This document shows positions 56,347 through 64,000 of a DNA stretch of 64,000 nt, piece after piece (within the stretch, counting starts at the first letter, position 1; each line of letters starts with the position of its first letter). The DNA is taken from positions 1 to 64,000 of the forward strand of contig JAHEKP010000005.1 of NCBI GenBank assembly GCA_024638285.1. Direction: 5' to 3'. A model generated the notes under the pieces. That model searched no databases. It saw nothing but the letters and a program-made list of their open reading frames with translations, and was not told the DNA's origin. Source of the DNA: Cryomorphaceae bacterium (GTDB lineage: Bacteria; Bacteroidota; Bacteroidia; Flavobacteriales; Schleiferiaceae). The position numbers were made by a program, and so were the translations under genes.

Positions 56347-56937
56347 ATGAAAGACTTCTGGAACCAACGCTATGCCGAAGAAGCGTATGCCTATGGAAGC
56401 GAGCCAAATGCTTTTTTTAAAGCCCAATTGGACCAGCGCACCCCCGGCAGGTTACTATTGCCGGCGGAGGGTGAAGGGCGAAATGCCGTTTACGCTGCCC
56501 TGCAAGGCTGGGAGGTTGTTGCATTCGACCAAAGCGAATCGGGAAAGCAGAAGGCTTTGAAATTGGCTGCTAAAGCGGGAGTATCCCTGTCCTACCTCGT
56601 GGAGGATGCATTAGCCGTTAACTTTGAACCCAACTTTGACCTGATCTTCTATGGCTTCTTCCATACACCGCCAAACGTTTTACAACCTATATATACCCAC
56701 TTGAATTCCTTCTTGAAACCTGGCGGTACCATTTTATTAGAAGGCTTCTCAAAAAGAAATCTAGGCAGAGGCAGCGGCGGACCTCAAAATGAAGCGATGC
56801 TTTTTTCAACGGAAAGCATCTCCTCCCTTTTCGATGATTGCACCGCCCTTGAGGTTTGGGAAGAAGAAACGATGCTCAACGAAGGTCCGTACCATCAAGG
56901 CTCCGCATGCTTAATACGAAGTATAGGTGTTAAATAA
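56347..56937 (+). CDS. Class I SAM-dependent methyltransferase (TehB/thiopurine-MT-like)
   Basis: A 196-residue Rossmann-fold methyltransferase. FWNQRYAEEAYAYGSEPNAFF is the usual N-terminal helix of the TehB-like group, LLLPAEGEGRNAVYAA is SAM motif I, VVAFDQSESG motif II, and FLKPGGTILLEGF motif IV-V. The substrate is unknown; tellurite or small-molecule methylation is a guess from relatives. A short palindrome (GTACT-TTT-AGTAC, 56319-56331) lies 15 bp before the ATG and could be an operator. The 194-bp gap to rpmH otherwise holds the rpmH promoter. Confidence 0.88.
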   Translation: MKDFWNQRYAEEAYAYGSEPNAFFKAQLDQRTPGRLLLPAEGEGRNAVYAALQGWEVVAFDQSESGKQKALKLAAKAGVSLSYLVEDALAVNFEPNFDLIFYGFFHTPPNVLQPIYTHLNSFLKPGGTILLEGFSKRNLGRGSGGPQNEAMLFSTESISSLFDDCTALEVWEEETMLNEGPYHQGSACLIRSIGVK

Positions 56938-56959
56938 CTTCTAATGAATTAATTAGTTG

Positions 56960-56967
56960 TACCTTCG
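56960..56967 (+). promoter_or_regulatory. Putative helicase promoter -7 element TACCTTCG
   Basis: One base from TAnnTTTG. It would start a transcript near 56972, giving a leader of roughly 118 nt that includes the whole structured region at 57002-57073. Confidence 0.45.
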
Positions 56968-57001
56968 CGCCACGAAACGGGCGTCCATCTTTCCAAGTAG
57001 G

Positions 57002-57073
57002 GTCAAATTTTAGTTTGGGAAGCGCTGACGTTCAAAGGGCGCACCCAGCGGTACTGGGCAACTAAAATTTGGC
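57002..57073 (+). promoter_or_regulatory. Structured 5' leader of the DEAD-box helicase gene, candidate RNA switch
   Basis: The ends 57002-57015 and 57060-57073 pair over 14 bp with one G-U, forming a long closing stem. Inside, GCGC (57022-57025) can pair with GCGC (57039-57042), and CCCAG (57044-57048) with CTGGG (57054-57058) over a 5-nt loop. But TGGG (57016-57019) can pair instead with CCCA (57044-57047), stacking on the GCGC stem; this excludes the CCCAG hairpin. So two rival folds exist. The stem ends 16 nt before the ATG at 57090. No known riboswitch class is recognised. Self- or cold-regulation is an inference from leaders of cold-shock helicase genes. Confidence 0.6.
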
Positions 57074-57089
57074 AAAGCCAACTCCATTT

Positions 57090-59081
57090 ATGGAAACTTT
57101 TAAAGACAGTGGTCTACACCCTTCAATTGTGAAAGGCGTAGAGGCACTAGGGTTTGAAACACCTACACCTATTCAAAAGCTCAGTATTGAGCATTTACTA
57201 GAACACGAAACCGACCTCATTGCGTTTGCGCAAACAGGAACCGGTAAAACGGCAGCATTCTCGCTGCCTATCTTGCACAACCTCGATCCAGATGTACAGC
57301 ATGTACAAGCGATCATATTAGCACCAACGCGCGAATTGTGTTTGCAGATCGGAAATGATATTGCCTCTTACACCAAGTTCATGGATGTAAAGGTGACTGC
57401 CGTATACGGTGGCGCTCCAATCACTAAGCAGATTAAAGAATTACAAGGCCGTCCACAAATTGTTGTGGGTACACCAGGACGTACGTTAGATCTTATTGAG
57501 CGTAGGAAATTACGCATCGAAGATGTTCAGTTTTTAGTTTTGGATGAAGCGGATGAAATGTTGAGTATGGGATTCCAAGATGAATTGGACGCCATTCTCG
57601 CCAATACTCCTGAGCACAAACAAACCTTATGCTTCAGTGCAACAATGCCTGAAGGAATGAAACACCTGACTAAGAAGTACCTGAACGACCCTAAGGAAAT
57701 CTCCGCAGGTAAGCGCAATATTAGTGCTTCAAATGTCGCACACGAGCTGTATGTTGTGAGTTCAAAAAACACCTACGAAGCAATGCGTCGTATCGTGGAT
57801 TTCAACCCCAACATGTACGGCATCGTATTCTGTAGAACACGCCGTGAGACCCAGAGTATCGCTGAGCAGCTTGTAGGTGACGGTTACCGTGCCGAAGCTA
57901 TACATGGCGATCTAAGTCAAGCACAACGCGATGACGTAATGAGTCGCTTCCGTCGTAAAAAACTCAATATCATGGTGGCTACAGATGTTGCTGCACGTGG
58001 TATCGACGTAAACGATTTGACGCACGTCATTAATGTAAACATACCGGATGACCCAGAGGTTTATGTGCACCGTTCAGGACGCACAGGACGCGCTGGCGCA
58101 AGTGGTATTTCTTTGGTGATTACACACGGTCGTAACATGCGAAAAGTAAAAAATCTTGAGCGTATCATTGGCAAACAGTTTGAAGAAAAAACTGTACCTA
58201 GTGGTGATGACATCTGTGGCATCAAAATGAAAGAAGCAATCGACGAAATCGTAAGCTTTGAGCATACTACAACTATTGATCCTCAACTCTTGGATGTCGC
58301 CATGGATAAATTGGCACATTTAAGCAAAGCAGAGTTGATCGAACGTTTTGTAGGTCATGAGACGTCCGTTATGCTTAGTCGTTACCGCGGAGCACGAGAT
58401 ATCAATGAAAAAGCATCAAGCCCCAAAGAACATGGCAAGCGTGATCGCTCTACGGGCAGAGAAGAAGGCTTTAAAACTGTGGTTATCGATTTAGGCTACC
58501 GTCAAAACGTCAATCCAAGCCGCATAATGGGGCTGATTAATGATGCAATGGAAGGAACGAAAGTGCGTATCGGAAAAATCGATATGGACAAAACGTTTAC
58601 TAAAATAGATATCGAAGACCGTCATGCTGTAGAAGTTGCGGCGCGTTTAAACGGCGCTAAGACTGGATCATATGTAGTGAATTCATACTTCGAAGAAGGC
58701 AGTAGTTCAACACGAGCGGAGCGTCCTTCATATGGAGGTGGAAGAGATCGCAGAGACAGCGGTGGTTACAAAGGAAAACGCAGCTTTGAAGGAGGTTCAG
58801 ACCGTAGAGATAATCGTTCAAGCGACCGTCCCGTTAGACGCGAACGCATCAGCGGCGAACGCACAGAAAGACGCGAGCGTTTCAGCAACGATAGAACAAG
58901 CTCTGATAGAAGAGGCGGTGGCAGTTTCAGTAGAGATGATAACCGCAGTGGCAGTCGCTCAGGCGGAAGCGCTAGATCAGGTGGACGTTCATCTGGTGGC
59001 GGATACGGCAAACCAAAAGCGGGCGGTGGTTACCCAAAAGGGCAATCAAACAGCGCTGGAAGAAGCCGCAGAAGTTTCTAG
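57090..59081 (+). CDS. DEAD-box RNA helicase, DeaD/CsdA-like, with RG-rich tail
   Basis: A 663-residue RNA helicase. The Q motif is GFETPTPIQ (about 21-29), motif I AQTGTGKT (47-54), DEAD 152-155, SATMP, then ATDVAARGID and HRSGRTGRAG in the second RecA domain. Residues about 468-540 form a DbpA-type RNA-binding domain, as in DeaD/CsdA. The last 115 residues are low-complexity, rich in Arg, Ser and Gly (RSGRSSGGGYGKP...), able to bind RNA and perhaps phase separate. Likely roles are ribosome assembly and RNA unwinding in the cold. ATG 57090 is preferred over a TTG at 57069 that falls inside the leader stem. Confidence 0.95.
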   Translation: METFKDSGLHPSIVKGVEALGFETPTPIQKLSIEHLLEHETDLIAFAQTGTGKTAAFSLPILHNLDPDVQHVQAIILAPTRELCLQIGNDIASYTKFMDVKVTAVYGGAPITKQIKELQGRPQIVVGTPGRTLDLIERRKLRIEDVQFLVLDEADEMLSMGFQDELDAILANTPEHKQTLCFSATMPEGMKHLTKKYLNDPKEISAGKRNISASNVAHELYVVSSKNTYEAMRRIVDFNPNMYGIVFCRTRRETQSIAEQLVGDGYRAEAIHGDLSQAQRDDVMSRFRRKKLNIMVATDVAARGIDVNDLTHVINVNIPDDPEVYVHRSGRTGRAGASGISLVITHGRNMRKVKNLERIIGKQFEEKTVPSGDDICGIKMKEAIDEIVSFEHTTTIDPQLLDVAMDKLAHLSKAELIERFVGHETSVMLSRYRGARDINEKASSPKEHGKRDRSTGREEGFKTVVIDLGYRQNVNPSRIMGLINDAMEGTKVRIGKIDMDKTFTKIDIEDRHAVEVAARLNGAKTGSYVVNSYFEEGSSSTRAERPSYGGGRDRRDSGGYKGKRSFEGGSDRRDNRSSDRPVRRERISGERTERRERFSNDRTSSDRRGGGSFSRDDNRSGSRSGGSARSGGRSSGGGYGKPKAGGGYPKGQSNSAGRSRRSF

Positions 59082-59113
59082 TAGAAAGCTTACTTTAGAT
59101 TCAAAGGATTGAA

Positions 59114-59926
59114 ATGAAGCAAGCACAAACGGTATGGATTACAGGGGCGTCTAGCGGTATAGGTGAAGCATTGGCTTTAACGTATAACGCTCAAGGCTAC
59201 CAAACCATTTTGAGTGCACGACGTACGCTGGTGCTAGAATCGCTTCAAAAGCAATTAGCCCACCCTGAACGTAGCTTTATTCTTCCCTTAGACTTAGAAC
59301 AATATGAAAACGCCGAAGTTTGGATGCACCAAGCTTTGGCGTTTACTGGTTCTATAGATATCCTAATTAACAATGCTGGACTCGGACATCTAGGTACGGT
59401 ACTCGAAATGGATGCAGCCGTTGAACATAAAGTATTAGAAGTGAATTTTTGGGGAGCCGTAGCCCTTACGAAAGCAGTGCTCCCGCACATGATGGCACGC
59501 AATAGCGGTCAAATCTGGACCATTGCAAGTATTTTAGGCCACTTTGGATCACCCAAATTAGCAGCCTATGCAGCAAGTAAATACGCGGTTATTGGCTATT
59601 TTGAGAGCTTACAATACGAACTTCGCTCGAGTGCAGTTCATATTGGCATCGTTCATCCCGGCTTCATTAACACGGCCGTTACTCTGAATAGCCTAGGCCC
59701 GAATGGAGTACCCATTCAAAAAAACAGCGTTGCTCAAGAGAAAGGAATGCTTCCTTTAGTTTTCGCTCGAAAGTTTTATCAGCGCTCCACTCGAAATAAG
59801 CCCCAGAGAAACCTCTTCATAGGCAGGTATGAATTGCTCGCGGTGCCCTTCAAACGATTCTTGCCGAAACTATTTTTCAAGATCTACGGAAAACTGACCG
59901 ATGTCACGAGACAAAAGAAAAACTAG
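59114..59926 (+). CDS. Short-chain dehydrogenase/reductase (SDR) family oxidoreductase
   Basis: A 270-residue classical SDR: TGASSGIG at 10-17 binds NAD(P), NNAG follows near 89, and the catalytic Ser-Tyr-Lys set is in TIASILG and YAASK. The C terminus is hydrophobic and basic (FKRFLPKLFFKIYGK), hinting at membrane contact, as in DltE/lipid-acting SDRs. The substrate cannot be read. It lies 32 bp after the helicase stop and may be in its transcript. ATG 59114. Confidence 0.9.
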   Translation: MKQAQTVWITGASSGIGEALALTYNAQGYQTILSARRTLVLESLQKQLAHPERSFILPLDLEQYENAEVWMHQALAFTGSIDILINNAGLGHLGTVLEMDAAVEHKVLEVNFWGAVALTKAVLPHMMARNSGQIWTIASILGHFGSPKLAAYAASKYAVIGYFESLQYELRSSAVHIGIVHPGFINTAVTLNSLGPNGVPIQKNSVAQEKGMLPLVFARKFYQRSTRNKPQRNLFIGRYELLAVPFKRFLPKLFFKIYGKLTDVTRQKKN

Positions 59927-59930
59927 CCGT

Positions 59931-59938
59931 TATATTTG
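59931..59938 (+). promoter_or_regulatory. Putative promoter -7 element TATATTTG for the 2OG oxygenase
   Basis: Perfect TAnnTTTG, 19 bp before the ATG at 59958; no TTG at the ideal -33 spacing. Confidence 0.55.
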
Positions 59939-59957
59939 AGTTTATAATTTATATCCC

Positions 59958-60770
59958 ATGGGACAAGGAGTAATTAATCCAAAATATCTAGACGCAAGCT
60001 TTGCCGGCGCACTTAAGGACGCTTATGAAAACGCGAAGCCTTGCAAGTATTTGGTCATGGAAGATTTCTTCAATGAGGAAATTGCAAATGATTTGTTTGC
60101 CCATTTCCCCTCTATTGATGATTTAAATGTCAAGCGTAAAAGCTTAAATGAGGATAAAAGCGAAGATTATCATTTTGATCGTTGGCACCCTTCCTTTTCA
60201 AAAGTTAGAGAAGCCGTTGCATCTAAAGACTGGAGTGACCAATTAAGTCGCATTACAGGCATAGAAGGGCTGCATACTACCACTGATGCTCTAGGATCTG
60301 GTGTACATCAGGGGAAAAACGGATCCTATGTAGATGTCCATATCGATGTCAATATGAATCCAAAGCTGGGCTTGTGGCGCAGAATTAATTTGTTGGTTTA
60401 CCTCAATAAGAATTGGAAACCTGAATACGGCGGAGCACTGGAATTATGGAACAAAGAGATGACTGAATGTGTAACACAGGTACCCCCTACATTTAATACG
60501 GCAGTTATTTTTTACACCGACGAAAACAGTCCTCACGGCTATAAAAAAATAACGATCCCAGAAGGGGAATCGCGCAAGAGCTTCTACACCTATTTTTATA
60601 CGAAACCAGAAAAAGGCGTTAGTTACAGAGATTCAAAATTTGTCTCACGGCCAGATGACAATGCTGCTAAAAAAGTAGCTACGGGTATCAAAGAGGTTTT
60701 GAAAGTCAATGGAAAGAAGCTCTTGAAAGCGATCGGAATTAAAGACCTTGATTTTCAAGATAAAAATTAA
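59958..60770 (+). CDS. 2-oxoglutarate/Fe(II)-dependent oxygenase, prolyl-4-hydroxylase-like
   Basis: A 270-residue double-stranded beta-helix oxygenase. The iron ligands are HxD at His128 and Asp130 (DVHIDVN) and His193 (SPHGYKK); Arg206 (ESRKSFYTYFYT) fits the 2-oxoglutarate carboxylate. It resembles the P4H-like 2OG-FeII_Oxy_3 group, many of which sit in polysaccharide or modified-peptide loci. No signal peptide. The last 40 residues are a lysine-rich helix, perhaps for protein or membrane contact. Its own promoter suggests separate control. Substrate unknown. Confidence 0.88.
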   Translation: MGQGVINPKYLDASFAGALKDAYENAKPCKYLVMEDFFNEEIANDLFAHFPSIDDLNVKRKSLNEDKSEDYHFDRWHPSFSKVREAVASKDWSDQLSRITGIEGLHTTTDALGSGVHQGKNGSYVDVHIDVNMNPKLGLWRRINLLVYLNKNWKPEYGGALELWNKEMTECVTQVPPTFNTAVIFYTDENSPHGYKKITIPEGESRKSFYTYFYTKPEKGVSYRDSKFVSRPDDNAAKKVATGIKEVLKVNGKKLLKAIGIKDLDFQDKN

Positions 60771-60790
60771 CTCAAGTTCAACATCCTTAT

Positions 60791-60817
60791 AAAAGCTGCC
60801 TTGTGCAGCTTTTTTTT
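60791..60817. terminator. Terminator between the 2OG oxygenase and trkH
   Basis: AAAAGCTGC-CTTGT-GCAGCTTTT then more T. It serves the oxygenase gene, and, by its A tract, weakly the convergent trkH. The trkH stop codon TAA overlaps the T run at 60816-60818. Confidence 0.88.
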
Positions 60818-62621
60818 ATCCTACATGGATATTCGCCTTGGGATATTTAAAGGTGTTTACTTCCTGCCGTTGACCACTCAAAGCAAAGGCTAAGGTCAAC
60901 GTACCTACCCTACCTATGAGCATTGAAAGCATCAAAATGGCCTTTGAACCTAGGCTTAAATCAGCAGTAATACCGGTACTTAAACCCACGGTACAAAAGG
61001 CACTTACTTCTTCAAAAGCCAGGTCGAGCAAATCCATAGTGGGCTCTAATATGGTCAAAGCGAAAATTCCCAACAAAATACTTACCACGGAGAATAAAAA
61101 GATCGCAAAAGCACGATTCATCAATTCCCATGGAATCTGTGTTCTGTAGAGGTTGATGTTTTTCTTTCCTTGAATGGTAGCTGCTGCACTCATAAATACC
61201 AACGCAAAAGTGCTTGTTTTAATACCACCTGCAGTTGATCCGGATCCTCCTCCAATGAACATTAAGAAAATCAAGAACAACAAAGCGGGTGTAGCTAACG
61301 ACCCTATAGATACGGTATTAAACCCTGCTGTCCTCGCTGTAATGCTTTGAAAAAAACTATGGCTTATATGAGCACCTACGTCTTGGCTACCTGGATCTAA
61401 AAAGAAGAAGATCACCCCTCCAATGACAATCAAAGTAGCAGATACGAACAAACCTAATTTAGTTCCAATTCGCAGTGTTCGCCAGGAACGCATAATGGGC
61501 TGCTTGTACCAAGGCTGACGTAAAACATCTGTCAGAGTACCAAATCCAATACCTCCTAGTACGATCATTAGCGCGATCACCCAATGCACGCTAAAATCCC
61601 ATTGTACAGCAGGAGATGCTAATGAATCTGAAAAAAGGGAAAAGCCCGCATTATTGAATGCGGAAATGCTGTGAAACAGGCTATAAAAAATGGTAGTACC
61701 TAGCGTGTCAAAATCATTTCGCCATAAAATCCCAAGCAATACCGCACCTGTTCCTTCTATAATCAAAGTGAGTCTAAAAATTGCAGAAATCAGCGAACGA
61801 GAGCGTTTTAAATCCTCCCCTAAATTCTCACTCATAAAGTTTTGCTGCCGCATACCAAAGCCTCCGCGAAGAATAGCAAACAGTGCCGCAAAGGAAATGA
61901 TGTTCAATCCGCCTAGTTGCATTAACAACATCACAATAAATTGGCCTTTACCACTAAGAACCGCACTGATGTCTATCAGACTTAAACCCGTTACACAGCT
62001 TGCAGATATACTAGTGAATAATGCGGTCATTAGATCCAGTCCCGATTCGCCTGGAATGGTCATCTCTGGGAGCATTAATAGACTTGTACCCAAGGCAATC
62101 AAGACTAAAAAACTCAAAACCAACAAAGTTGGTGGACTAAGTTTTGACTGCGGCAAAAGCTCCCCTACTTTACCGAATTCTAATCCAACGATGATCAATA
62201 CATAACATTGCAATACAATCAAAAAGCTTTCCTGTAGTCCCGGAATTTTAAGAACTAAACCTGCTTGATTAAGCAGCTCAAAACCCGTCAAATTGATTAC
62301 GACTATATCGATGATAAGAAAGAGCATCAATACACCCTCCCATTTACGGTCCTTCAAGAATTGTTTCGGATGGAAATTATAAAAGAGCTCGAGCAAAAAC
62401 TTAATGAGGTAATAACCAATGGAACCACGAACAATATACCCGATGATGGTATTCTGATGGGCTTCAAGCTGATAACCATGATAAAAGACCAAAGCTACAA
62501 GCGTGCTGAGAGCGACTACAACGCTACCACGCGAAAGCAATCGCAACACAAAGTCACGGCTATCATAAAGCCTAATATTGATGCGCTCTCGTAGCGCATT
62601 GAATCGCGATTCTAAGCTCAA
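60816..62621 (-). CDS. TrkH/KtrB-family potassium transporter with extra N-terminal membrane domain
   Basis: A 601-residue K+ uptake channel-like protein. The four pore loops are visible with their filter glycines: SCVTGLSL, NNAGFSLF, TARTAGFNTV and CTVGLSTG. GGGSGSTAGGIKTSTF is the intramembrane gating loop. Before the first pore repeat (about residue 175) lie some 140 extra residues with about four hydrophobic helices, so the protein is longer than KtrB (about 450). The start is probably TTG at 62621; no ATG fits. A TAACTTCG element (minus 62649-62642) lies upstream. The cytosolic partner TrkA/KtrA is not adjacent. Confidence 0.92.
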   Translation of the reverse strand: MSLESRFNALRERINIRLYDSRDFVLRLLSRGSVVVALSTLVALVFYHGYQLEAHQNTIIGYIVRGSIGYYLIKFLLELFYNFHPKQFLKDRKWEGVLMLFLIIDIVVINLTGFELLNQAGLVLKIPGLQESFLIVLQCYVLIIVGLEFGKVGELLPQSKLSPPTLLVLSFLVLIALGTSLLMLPEMTIPGESGLDLMTALFTSISASCVTGLSLIDISAVLSGKGQFIVMLLMQLGGLNIISFAALFAILRGGFGMRQQNFMSENLGEDLKRSRSLISAIFRLTLIIEGTGAVLLGILWRNDFDTLGTTIFYSLFHSISAFNNAGFSLFSDSLASPAVQWDFSVHWVIALMIVLGGIGFGTLTDVLRQPWYKQPIMRSWRTLRIGTKLGLFVSATLIVIGGVIFFFLDPGSQDVGAHISHSFFQSITARTAGFNTVSIGSLATPALLFLIFLMFIGGGSGSTAGGIKTSTFALVFMSAAATIQGKKNINLYRTQIPWELMNRAFAIFLFSVVSILLGIFALTILEPTMDLLDLAFEEVSAFCTVGLSTGITADLSLGSKAILMLSMLIGRVGTLTLAFALSGQRQEVNTFKYPKANIHVG

Positions 62622-62676
62622 AATTTTCTCTTCTTGTTATTCGAAGTTAGGACTATTCCTGTAAACGTCCTGTGGC

Positions 62677-63066
62677 TCAGTAACCTTCGTACGATTTTTC
62701 TTCTCGAAGGCTCGAACCCGTGAGGGTATTGATGGTACTTTTAAAGGCAGCGCGTTGATCATTCAGAACATACACTTCCCGCGCAAGAACCACGAATGCA
62801 TTTCCAAAATCCTTTGCTTTTTCCTTCAAACGTAACGCATCTTCGACGTCCCAAAGGGCTTCGTTGGTGGCTTTGAGTCCCGCAACAACTTCATTAAATT
62901 CATCCAGCGGTTTCGCTAAGCTCGTAATATGTTGCACCGCATTTTGCAGGGCATCCCATTCGTTTTGGACATTAAGACGTTTTTCTACATCTGTTATGCG
63001 CTCCAATTTTATTGCTAAAATGGAAACCTTGTCCAATATCTCACCGTTCGAAACCTCTATCTTCAA
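62677..63066 (-). CDS. Small hypothetical protein, DUF6165-like
   Basis: A 129-residue soluble protein beginning MKIEVSNGEILDKVSILAIKLERI, a start that resembles DUF6165 proteins, then mostly helical (possible coiled coil near VEDALRLKEKAKDF) with a conserved-looking end region VYVLNDQRAAFKSTIN. No catalytic motif is seen. Relatives often occur near glycan genes. It begins 11 bp after the aspartate aminotransferase stop, so it is likely in that transcript. Function unknown. Confidence 0.7.
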   Translation of the reverse strand: MKIEVSNGEILDKVSILAIKLERITDVEKRLNVQNEWDALQNAVQHITSLAKPLDEFNEVVAGLKATNEALWDVEDALRLKEKAKDFGNAFVVLAREVYVLNDQRAAFKSTINTLTGSSLREEKSYEGY

Positions 63067-63077
63067 AATAATTGGAC

Positions 63078-64000
63078 TTAGTCCTCTAAATTCGCCACCG
63101 CAGCCTTTACTCGTCTGACTGCCTCCTCTAACTCTGCTTCCGCTGCTGCATATGAAAACCTAATGTAACCTGGCAATCCAAAAGCATCTCCAGGAACTGT
63201 ACTTACCAAACCTTCTTCTAGTAGATACATGCTGAAATCAAGCGAAGTCTCTAAAACTACACCTTTAAATTTCTTACCTAAAAGCGCTGTTATTCTTGGG
63301 AAAACATAAAATGCACCTGGAGGGGTCTCTAATTCAAAACCGGGGATTTCCTTCATCCACCCAACCATTTTCTCACGACGGTACGCGAATTTTTCCACCA
63401 TGTAATTTACTATTGACGGATCTGCTTCTACCGCCGTTTTACATGCGCGCTGGGCAATGGAGTTTGTCCCTGATGTGAAGTTTGACTGAAACTTTGTACA
63501 AGCTTTGGCTATCCATTCAGGTGCGCCAATGTAACCAATACGCCAGCCCGTCATCGCAAATCCCTTTGACAAACCGTTCACTGTTATGGTTTGGTTGTAA
63601 ACTTCTGGAAAACTTGCAATAGATACATGAGCTACCTCACCGTAGTTCAGCAACTCATAAATTTCGTCTGAAATAATATACAGGTTAGGATGCTTCGCTA
63701 CTACTGAGGCGATGGCCGCTAATTCCTCTTTACTGTACACTGCGCCACATGGATTATTAGGTGACGAGAAAATGAGCACTTTAGATTTTGAAGTGATGGC
63801 CGATTCTAATTGGTCCGCGCTGATTTTAAAACCACTTTCCATTGTAGTCGACAGCACCTTTACCTCAGCGCCACAATAGTCCGCTTGATCCATATAACTC
63901 ACCCAATACGGCGCCGGAATGATGACTTCATCTCCGGGATTTACGAGCGCTAAGAAAATATTTAAAAGGCTCTGCTTTGCACCAGTGCTAATGACAATTT
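63078..64000 (-). CDS. Aspartate/aromatic aminotransferase (class I), 5' end cut by window
   Basis: The frame is open to the right edge; 307 residues are seen, so about 90 N-terminal ones are missing. It is a class I/II PLP aminotransferase of the AspC subgroup I-gamma kind: STGAKQSLLNI, GDEVIIPAPYWVSY, SSPNNPCGAVYS, DEIYELLNYG, and the PLP lysine in GLSKGFAMTGWRIGY. It moves the amino group of aspartate to 2-oxoglutarate, linking to oxaloacetate. Followed within 11 bp by the DUF6165-like gene. Confidence 0.93.
   Translation of the reverse strand, partial: IVISTGAKQSLLNIFLALVNPGDEVIIPAPYWVSYMDQADYCGAEVKVLSTTMESGFKISADQLESAITSKSKVLIFSSPNNPCGAVYSKEELAAIASVVAKHPNLYIISDEIYELLNYGEVAHVSIASFPEVYNQTITVNGLSKGFAMTGWRIGYIGAPEWIAKACTKFQSNFTSGTNSIAQRACKTAVEADPSIVNYMVEKFAYRREKMVGWMKEIPGFELETPPGAFYVFPRITALLGKKFKGVVLETSLDFSMYLLEEGLVSTVPGDAFGLPGYIRFSYAAAEAELEEAVRRVKAAVANLED

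Noticed and set aside
57002-57073. The helicase leader as a T-box, SAM, cobalamin or TPP riboswitch
   Set aside because: None of the conserved core sequences of these classes is present.
58732-59112. 126-codon Ala/Val/Glu-rich frame over the helicase tail
   Set aside because: It is the +1 reading of the Arg/Ser/Gly repeats; low complexity keeps the frame open by chance.

Overview
The window looks like chromosome of a Bacteroidota bacterium, most likely a marine Flavobacteriales lineage (Cryomorphaceae/Schleiferiaceae-like). This placement is inferred from gene content. The signs are TAnnTTTG-type promoters, a gliding-motility/type IX secretion (T9SS) C-terminal domain on a LamG protein, a bacillithiol-type bshA, a short CarB without the allosteric domain, DUF4834, a CarboxypepD_reg-type TonB receptor, and the neighbourhoods uvrA/sigma factor, mutL/rhomboid/rhomboid/EEP and lptB/tatC/recQ. 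I see no tRNA, rRNA, CRISPR, transposase or prophage.

Layout. 1-2.9 kb is the edge of a glycan locus with a GT2, a sulfotransferase-GT2 fusion and a separate sulfotransferase. 2.9-10.4 kb holds lptB and tatC, then recQ, a sigma factor and uvrA. 10.4-16 kb holds a candidate small RNA, a SPOUT methyltransferase, a SUI1-family factor, bshA and a NagZ/beta-lactamase-fold fusion. 16-20.8 kb is a tight operon of a small membrane protein, mutL, two rhomboid proteases and an EEP phosphatase. 20.8-24.3 kb has an orphan oligopeptide-binding lipoprotein and gyrB. 24.4-30 kb pairs an outer-membrane barrel protein with a large TPR protein, facing a stand-alone ftsE. 30-35.3 kb has two glycosyltransferases, queA, a second EEP protein and an Omp28-like lipoprotein. 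35.3-44.9 kb has yidC-pyrG, a TonB receptor, rlmH-holA, nadC and a BrkB protein. 44.9-48.9 kb has the LamG/T9SS protein and two overlapping genes for PLP enzymes of different folds. 48.9-56.2 kb has YfhO, a GT4, DUF4834, carB and rpmH. 56.3-64 kb has a methyltransferase, a DEAD-box helicase with a structured leader, an SDR, a 2OG-Fe(II) oxygenase, TrkH, a DUF6165-like protein and an aspartate aminotransferase cut by the window end.

Most genes are housekeeping. The points I rate most worth a second look are: (1) a 72-nt leader before the DEAD-box helicase with a 14-bp outer stem and two mutually exclusive inner helices; (2) a MutL whose C-terminal endonuclease metal-binding motifs are all replaced; (3) an overlapping two-gene unit of an uncharacterised fold-type-I PLP enzyme and a divergent fold-type-III decarboxylase; (4) a terminator-like hairpin just after gyrB that also encodes the signal peptide of the next gene; (5) a two-tetraloop small-RNA candidate after uvrA; and (6) the sulfotransferase-glycosyltransferase fusion.

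Start codons were re-chosen where the longest reading frame began at a non-ATG codon or ran into a neighbour. Several genes (lptB, trkH, the fold-III decarboxylase, a GT2, mutL) seem to use TTG or GTG.
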